Positions 5,165-8,802 of a stretch of DNA of 8,802 nt are shown piece after piece (the stretch's first letter is position 1; each line of letters starts with the position of its first letter). Source of the DNA: Chloroflexota bacterium (GTDB lineage Bacteria; Chloroflexota; Dehalococcoidia; SM23-28-2; RBG-16-64-32); NCBI GenBank assembly GCA_022564695.1, contig JADFKX010000081.1:1-8802 (forward strand). The letters are read 5' to 3'. Under the pieces are notes generated by a model that was not told where the DNA came from, made no database searches, and saw only the letters and a list, made by a program, of their open reading frames with translations. The position numbers were made by a program, and so were the translations under genes.

Positions 5165-6298
5165 TTAGCCGCCAAACCAGAACCTGCGCCGCGATGCGGC
5201 AAACTGCTTCTTCTCTTCCGCCCCCTGGAGCGAGGCCTCGGTGAACGGTGCGACTACCGAGGGTCCGGTCAGGAAATCGACGTCGACGCGCCCGACTTTG
5301 TGATTTCCAAACTCGATAAAGCACGACCCGGCGCCGTCGTACGGTTTCGCCGTGCCTGCTTCGCGCAGACGCACGATGAGATGCTCCGCCACGGCGCGGC
5401 CGGCGCTTTCGGAGAAGATGCCTGCCTTGGGTACCGGCGCACTGGTAACATCGCCGATCGCGTAGACATCCGGGAACCGCGTGGAGAGGTTTGCCTTATC
5501 GACCGGGATCCAGCCGTCGACGGCGAGACCGGAAGCCTCGACCACAGCGGGGACGCGATGGACCGGGATGCCGAGAAACAGCGCGTACGGCAGGGTGCTT
5601 CCATCGCCCAGGTGCACAGTCTTCGTGGCGGGATCGATCGATGATACGCTCTGGTTCGGCATCCAGCTCAGGTTTCGTTCACGGAAGCGATCGAGGATGG
5701 CGTCGGAGGCAGGGACCGATGCTGGGATCGGGATAGCCCACGGCGACACGACGGTGACGTTGATGTTGGACCGCACGCCGCGGTCTGAGAGGTACTTGTC
5801 TAGCAACATCGCCGCTTCGCACGGCGCCGGCGGACATTTGAAAGGCTCCCTTACGACGGCGACGATGACGTTCCCAGAAGTGACGTTCGGGAGCACGTCA
5901 CGTAAGCGGACCGCACCGTCGACCGAGTAGAACTCGTGGCCGCCTTCGACGAAGCCGGGCGTCGCGCCGTAGTCGTAGTCCGCGCCGAGGGCAACGACGA
6001 GTATGTCAGCGGTATAGGTGTTTCTGTCCGTCACTACCCGGCGGGCGACAGGATCGATCGAGGTGATGAGCTCCTGCCGGAAGGCAACGCCCGCCTTCGC
6101 GATCTTGGCGTAGTACGAACTTACATCTTCTCGCCGCTGCCGCCCGAACATGATCTCGAACTTCGAGAAGCCGAAGATGAAAGCGTCGTTCTTGTCGATG
6201 AGTGTGATGTCGATCTCGTGGCCGAACGTGGCGGAGAGCCGCGCCGTCAGCTCCAGACCACCGAAGCCCGCGCCCAATATTACAATATGTGTGCTCAT
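5165..6298 (-). CDS. SQR/FCSD-like FAD-dependent oxidoreductase (377 aa)
   Basis: Flavoprotein of the two-dinucleotide-binding-domain superfamily, closest in pattern to sulfide:quinone oxidoreductase and flavocytochrome c sulfide dehydrogenase. The N-terminal FAD motif is GAGFGG (9-14). The second FAD-binding site is AIGDVTSAPVPKAGIFSE (about 280-297). In the second nucleotide domain a GxGxxG motif is missing and FKCPPAPCE (153-161) stands in its place, a hallmark of SQR/FCSD-like proteins. Cysteines of interest are Cys155, Cys160 and Cys326 (GSCFIEFGN). The C-terminus is Arg/aromatic-rich (RRRFWFGG) and may touch the membrane. The substrate (sulfide, polysulfide, other thiol, or NADH) is not certain. 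The start at 6298 puts the FAD motif at residue 9; the extension to 6367 would run through the promoter. No Shine-Dalgarno site precedes the ATG, which fits leaderless expression. Confidence 0.85.
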   Translation of the reverse strand: MSTHIVILGAGFGGLELTARLSATFGHEIDITLIDKNDAFIFGFSKFEIMFGRQRREDVSSYYAKIAKAGVAFRQELITSIDPVARRVVTDRNTYTADILVVALGADYDYGATPGFVEGGHEFYSVDGAVRLRDVLPNVTSGNVIVAVVREPFKCPPAPCEAAMLLDKYLSDRGVRSNINVTVVSPWAIPIPASVPASDAILDRFRERNLSWMPNQSVSSIDPATKTVHLGDGSTLPYALFLGIPVHRVPAVVEASGLAVDGWIPVDKANLSTRFPDVYAIGDVTSAPVPKAGIFSESAGRAVAEHLIVRLREAGTAKPYDGAGSCFIEFGNHKVGRVDVDFLTGPSVVAPFTEASLQGAEEKKQFAASRRRFWFGG

Positions 6299-6304
6299 GA
6301 GGAG

Positions 6305-6335
6305 AGTATACGTGCCCTTCGTTTTGACGTGGCAA
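6305..6335 (-). promoter_or_regulatory. Probable leaderless promoter of the SQR-like gene
   Basis: On the minus strand TATACT (6310-6305) lies just 6 bp before the ATG at 6298, with TTGCCA (6335-6330) upstream at a long 19-bp spacing. A start point six to seven bases past the -10 box would fall on the ATG itself, and there is no Shine-Dalgarno sequence (the bases before ATG are CTCCTC). Confidence 0.55.
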
Positions 6336-6390
6336 ACGGAGCCGACATGGCCAAGCCATCGCGCCATCCAGAATGGGGTAGCCGCGGCCG

Positions 6391-6423
6391 GCCTCGCTCA
6401 GTGCGACGCGCTACAATAGCGCG
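6391..6423 (+). promoter_or_regulatory. Probable leaderless promoter of the DinB-family gene
   Basis: TACAAT (6412-6417) lies 6 bp before the GTG at 6424, so transcription should start on or next to the start codon. No consensus -35 is seen at 6389-6394. The -10 box sits in the loop of a perfect inverted repeat, CGCGCTA-CAA-TAGCGCG (6407-6423). This whole block recurs at 4085-4117 with two changes. The promoter is divergent from that of the SQR-like gene, in a 125-bp shared region. Confidence 0.5.
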
Positions 6424-6930
6424 GTGATGCTCGAGCGCGATCCTCAGGCGTGGGTGTTGAAGGCGCTGCGGGAGGCCGGCAGCTCCCTGATATCGGAGCT
6501 GTACGACGTTGACGAGGAGAGCTTGGTCTGGCGCCCGGCGGAGGGGGAGTGGTCTCTCAAGGAGATCGCGGCTCACCTGCGGGACGCCGAGGAGCTGGCG
6601 CTGGCCCAGTTCAACGCCTTCGTCGCCGGGTCCTCTTCGGCACTGCCCGCCTGGGACGTGGACGTGCTGCCCCAGGAGCGCGACTATCAGAGCGAGGAGA
6701 TCACACGGGTGCTGGCCTCGTTCCGCGGCATGCGCCGGGAGACGACGTACCTGCTGTGGGCGTTCACGGAGGCTGACTGGCAGCGGAGCGCGGAGCACCC
6801 GTATCGTGGCCCGGTGACGCTGGGTGAGCTGGCGCGGGAGCTGGCTCAGCATGACCTGGAGCACCTTTGGCAGGTGCGTCAGCTCAAGGAGCAGCTACGG
6901 GAGGCGGTCCCCGCGCAAGAGGAGGAGTAG
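6424..6930 (+). CDS. DinB-family putative metal-dependent protein (168 aa)
   Basis: Four-helix-bundle protein of the DinB/YfiT superfamily. Members bind a metal through three histidines and include thiol S-transferases that use mycothiol or bacillithiol, and many of unknown role. The triad is visible: His51 in EIAAHLRDAE and His143 and His147 in QHDLEHLWQVR. RPAEGEWSLKEIAAHL is the standard DinB signature around the first histidine. Length is typical; no signal peptide or membrane segment. Either GTG 6424 or ATG 6427 may be the start; GTG is shown because it coincides with the predicted transcription start and the duplicated copy at 4118 keeps GTG but has lost the ATG. The C-terminus is acidic (AQEEE). 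Its gene is divergent from the SQR-like gene and stops 19 bp from the converging split-barrel gene. Substrate unknown. Confidence 0.88.
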   Translation: MMLERDPQAWVLKALREAGSSLISELYDVDEESLVWRPAEGEWSLKEIAAHLRDAEELALAQFNAFVAGSSSALPAWDVDVLPQERDYQSEEITRVLASFRGMRRETTYLLWAFTEADWQRSAEHPYRGPVTLGELARELAQHDLEHLWQVRQLKEQLREAVPAQEEE

Positions 6931-6949
6931 GAGCCGCTACGTGGTGGTG

Positions 6950-7351
6950 TCAGGGGAAATACGACTGAGGTGTCACGCGAAGGACGACGCGCTGCTCCTT
7001 CTTTGCCCGCTCCTCGATGGCGGGCCGCATCGACTCCGGCAGAGGGTTGCCTGCCATCGCCCCGCCGACGGCCATCATCACATCCACCGCGCCCTCGGTC
7101 TCGATCCGCCCGCGGCCGTAGACGGTGAGGTATGGGAACGGTTGCTGCTCGCCCAGGACGCAGACGGATACACGTGCGTTACGACGTATCACCTTCGCCT
7201 TGGCCCGCGTCGCCGTGGTGGAGATCAGGAGGTCGTCGCCATCCATCACGTAGTAGACGGGCGAGAGTTGCGGCGGCGCGTCCTCCCGCTCGACGCCGAC
7301 GATTGCGAGCCGGTGTTCGCTTAGAAACGCTTTACGTTCTTCCGCTGTCAC
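6950..7351 (-). CDS. PPOX-class FMN/F420-binding split-barrel protein (133 aa)
   Basis: Small split beta-barrel protein of the pyridoxamine-5'-phosphate-oxidase-like superfamily. The pattern RLAIVGV, then PPQLSPVYYVMDGDDLLISTTATRAKAKVIRRNARVSV, matches the F420/FMN-dependent PPOX-class families (Rv1155-like). Such proteins reduce small substrates or bind F420, FMN or haem; which applies is not visible here. Basic residues at 49-58 would suit cofactor-phosphate contact. The start is a GTG at 7351, supported by AGGAGG about 6 nt upstream. It lies 78 nt downstream of the flavin-reductase-like gene on the same strand, so it may be the last gene of that transcript. It converges on the DinB-family gene with only 19 bp between stops and no clear terminator. 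Confidence 0.85.
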   Translation of the reverse strand: MTAEERKAFLSEHRLAIVGVEREDAPPQLSPVYYVMDGDDLLISTTATRAKAKVIRRNARVSVCVLGEQQPFPYLTVYGRGRIETEGAVDVMMAVGGAMAGNPLPESMRPAIEERAKKEQRVVLRVTPQSYFP

Positions 7352-7429
7352 GCTGTCCTCCTGTGTTACGTTGGCGGCCCCGCCTTAGACGGGCAGGCTT
7401 TGGGTTGCCTCTACATCGTGCGCGCGCCG

Positions 7430-7948
7430 CTAGCCACTGTAGGTCCAGCCGGTGTAGGTAGAGGTCAGCGGCTCGGTGTCCTTCAGCACGCGGCCGTCCA
7501 GGACGCTGGCGATGACCAACGTGTGGTCGCCGGCGGGGAGAAACTGCTCCGCCTCGCACTCCAGCCAGGCCATCGCGTCCTCCAGGATGGGGCAGCCGCG
7601 GGCGGACTGCGTGTGGGGGATGCCCTCCAGCTTGTGGTGCAGCTTGGCGGCCTCCTCTTCCGGCCTTCCCTTCACCTTGTCGCCGTGGTAGGGCTGGGCG
7701 AAGCGGGCGGCAAGCTCCATGCTCTCCTGAGGGAGCAGGTTGACGGTGAACGCGCTGCTGTCGCGGACGTTGGCCAGGGTCTGCGAGTCGTTCTCGAAGG
7801 ATACGGCGATCAGGCGGGGGACGAAGGAGACCTGCATCACCCAGTCGGCCATCATGCCGTTGACCTCGTCGCCCATCCTGGAGCCGATGATGTAGAGGCC
7901 GTAGGGCATCTCGTCCATCACGGCCTTGATGTCGTCTTGTTTGGGCAT
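7430..7948 (-). CDS. Flavin-reductase-like FMN-binding protein (172 aa)
   Basis: Flavin_Reduct-domain protein: an FMN-binding split barrel, often the NAD(P)H:flavin reductase partner of a two-component monooxygenase, or a stand-alone flavoprotein. Supporting blocks are the N-terminal MPYGLYIIGSRMGDEVNGM, then WVMQVSFVPRLIAVSFEND with SAFTVNLLP, and the C-terminal GDHTLVIASVLDGRVL containing the family's Gly-Asp-His (140-142). The ATG at 7948 is chosen over a TTG at 7966 because AGGGAG lies 6 nt before it. The preceding gene ends 10 nt upstream, so the ribosome site overlaps that stop codon and the two are probably co-transcribed. No partner monooxygenase is seen in the window. Confidence 0.85.
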   Translation of the reverse strand: MPKQDDIKAVMDEMPYGLYIIGSRMGDEVNGMMADWVMQVSFVPRLIAVSFENDSQTLANVRDSSAFTVNLLPQESMELAARFAQPYHGDKVKGRPEEEAAKLHHKLEGIPHTQSARGCPILEDAMAWLECEAEQFLPAGDHTLVIASVLDGRVLKDTEPLTSTYTGWTYSG

Positions 7949-7958
7949 GGGCGGCTCC

Positions 7959-8802
7959 CTACTCAAGCGTCTGGATGTCGGCGGAGCGCATCTTCTCGAC
8001 GGTCTCCGTCAGGGCGGCCGGGTCTGTCACGGGGGCGGAGCAGGTTGTGCCGAGGCATACGTAGGCGGCGGGCGCGGGCTCGGGTGGCAGGGACAGCGCC
8101 GCCAGCCGGGCAACGTCCCGCTCCGGGTCGAGGAGCTGGACCACGCGGTAGGGGAGGTCCAGGGAGAGGGCGGCGAGATGAAGGGCGCGGACGCCGTCAT
8201 CCTTCAGCGTGCCGACGATGTTGACCTCCGCGGGCGGGTTGAGGAGCAGGTCCACCTGCTTAGCGTAGCCGGCGGCGAAGTAGCCGAGGGTGTGGTACGA
8301 GGGCGAGAACGCTTCAAGCGTAGCCTGTGCGACCCGCTTGTACTCCTCGCTGCGGGTGAGGTGGTGGAGGCGGATGAACAGCTCCGAGCAAACGGCGTTG
8401 TCCTGGACGGACTTCTGGCGCTCCGCCAGGCGGCCCAGGCTGTCGGCCTCCTCCCAAACGTCGAAGAAGCCGCCGCCGTCCTTATCGGCGAAGCGGTCGA
8501 GGAGGAGGCGGGCCAGCTCCTCGGCCCGGCCCAGGTAGGCGGAGTCGCCGCTGGCCTCGTGGGCGTCGAGGAGGGCGCGGGCCGTATATGCCTGGTCGCC
8601 CAGCAGGCCGGGAATGTGAGGCGAGCCGTCGTAGTAGCGGTACATAGCCGTCTGGCCATCACCCGTCCGGCGGCAGTTCTCCCAGGCGAAGTCGAGGGCC
8701 TGGAGGGCGGCCTCTCGTAGCTCGGGGCGGTCCAGGGTCCAGGACGCTTCCAGGTAGGCGGAGGCGGCCAGGGCGTTCCAAGAGGTGTAGAAGGTGTGGT
8801 CT
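7959..8802 (-). CDS. DUF255/YyaL-type (thioredoxin-like plus glycosidase-like) protein, N-terminus missing
   Basis: C-terminal part of a protein of the COG1331 group (YyaL; SPATA20 in animals), which joins an N-terminal DUF255 thioredoxin-like domain to an alpha/alpha-barrel six-hairpin domain. The frame is open to the right edge, so the thioredoxin-like domain and the start lie outside. What remains (280 codons) shows TSWNALAASAYLEAS near the edge, then GLLGDQAYTARALLDAHEASGD, GGFFDVWEE and LLLNPPAEVNIVG, the order seen in this family, and ends in a cysteine-containing tail, AYVCLGTTCSAPV, which is the usual C-terminal Cys motif. The full protein is normally about 600-700 aa. The function is not established; links to thiol redox are inferred from the DUF255 domain. 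It is followed 10 nt on by the flavin-reductase-like gene. Confidence 0.88.
   Translation of the reverse strand, partial: DHTFYTSWNALAASAYLEASWTLDRPELREAALQALDFAWENCRRTGDGQTAMYRYYDGSPHIPGLLGDQAYTARALLDAHEASGDSAYLGRAEELARLLLDRFADKDGGGFFDVWEEADSLGRLAERQKSVQDNAVCSELFIRLHHLTRSEEYKRVAQATLEAFSPSYHTLGYFAAGYAKQVDLLLNPPAEVNIVGTLKDDGVRALHLAALSLDLPYRVVQLLDPERDVARLAALSLPPEPAPAAYVCLGTTCSAPVTDPAALTETVEKMRSADIQTLE

Noticed and set aside
7926..8720. Long plus-strand open frame (264 aa) opposite the DUF255 gene, and similar ones at 7400-8224 and 3039-3593
   Set aside because: They run antisense to genes with clear family motifs, and their Val/Gly/Arg-rich composition is typical of shadow frames in GC-rich DNA.

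Overview
The window looks like a high-GC bacterial chromosome segment, most likely from a Chloroflexota (Dehalococcoidia-like) genome. This is a style judgement: a LysM lipoprotein has Thr-Pro-rich linkers typical of that phylum, the DNA is GC-rich throughout, and several -10 boxes sit almost on the start codon. There is no rRNA, tRNA, CRISPR array, transposase or phage gene. Most genes encode redox, peroxide-defence or envelope-maintenance proteins and are chromosomal in character.

Layout, left to right. An HtpX-type M48 membrane protease (+) is cut by the left edge. It converges on an unrecognised exported protein (-, 856-1473) that has its own good promoter. An AhpE-like peroxiredoxin (-, 1618-2085) follows. 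Next is a three-gene minus-strand operon, transcribed from a promoter at about 4045: an eight-helix membrane protein of unknown family, a LysM lipoprotein, and an HD-domain phosphohydrolase-like protein joined to the lipoprotein gene by an ATGA overlap. Positions 4051-4314 hold no intact gene. This stretch contains a copy of the promoter and first codons of the downstream DinB gene, interrupted in frame by a 45-bp nested palindromic repeat, and a minus-strand remnant that reads like a PD40/TolB-type beta-propeller repeat. After it come a 1-Cys Prx6-type peroxiredoxin (-), an SQR/flavocytochrome-c-sulfide-dehydrogenase-like flavoprotein (-), and a DinB-family metal-dependent protein (+) transcribed divergently from that flavoprotein. 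The right end carries a minus-strand series: a DUF255/YyaL-type protein cut by the right edge, a flavin-reductase-like protein and a PPOX/split-barrel protein.

Functional picture (inference). Two peroxiredoxins of different subfamilies, an SQR-like flavoprotein, two FMN-binding split-barrel proteins and a DUF255 protein suggest a neighbourhood for thiol/peroxide and flavin redox chemistry, alongside envelope quality control (HtpX) and wall binding (LysM). I see no clear new multi-gene system. The points most worth a second look are the duplicated DinB 5' end with its in-frame repeat insertion, the -10 boxes positioned for leaderless transcripts, and the membrane protein-LysM-HD operon.
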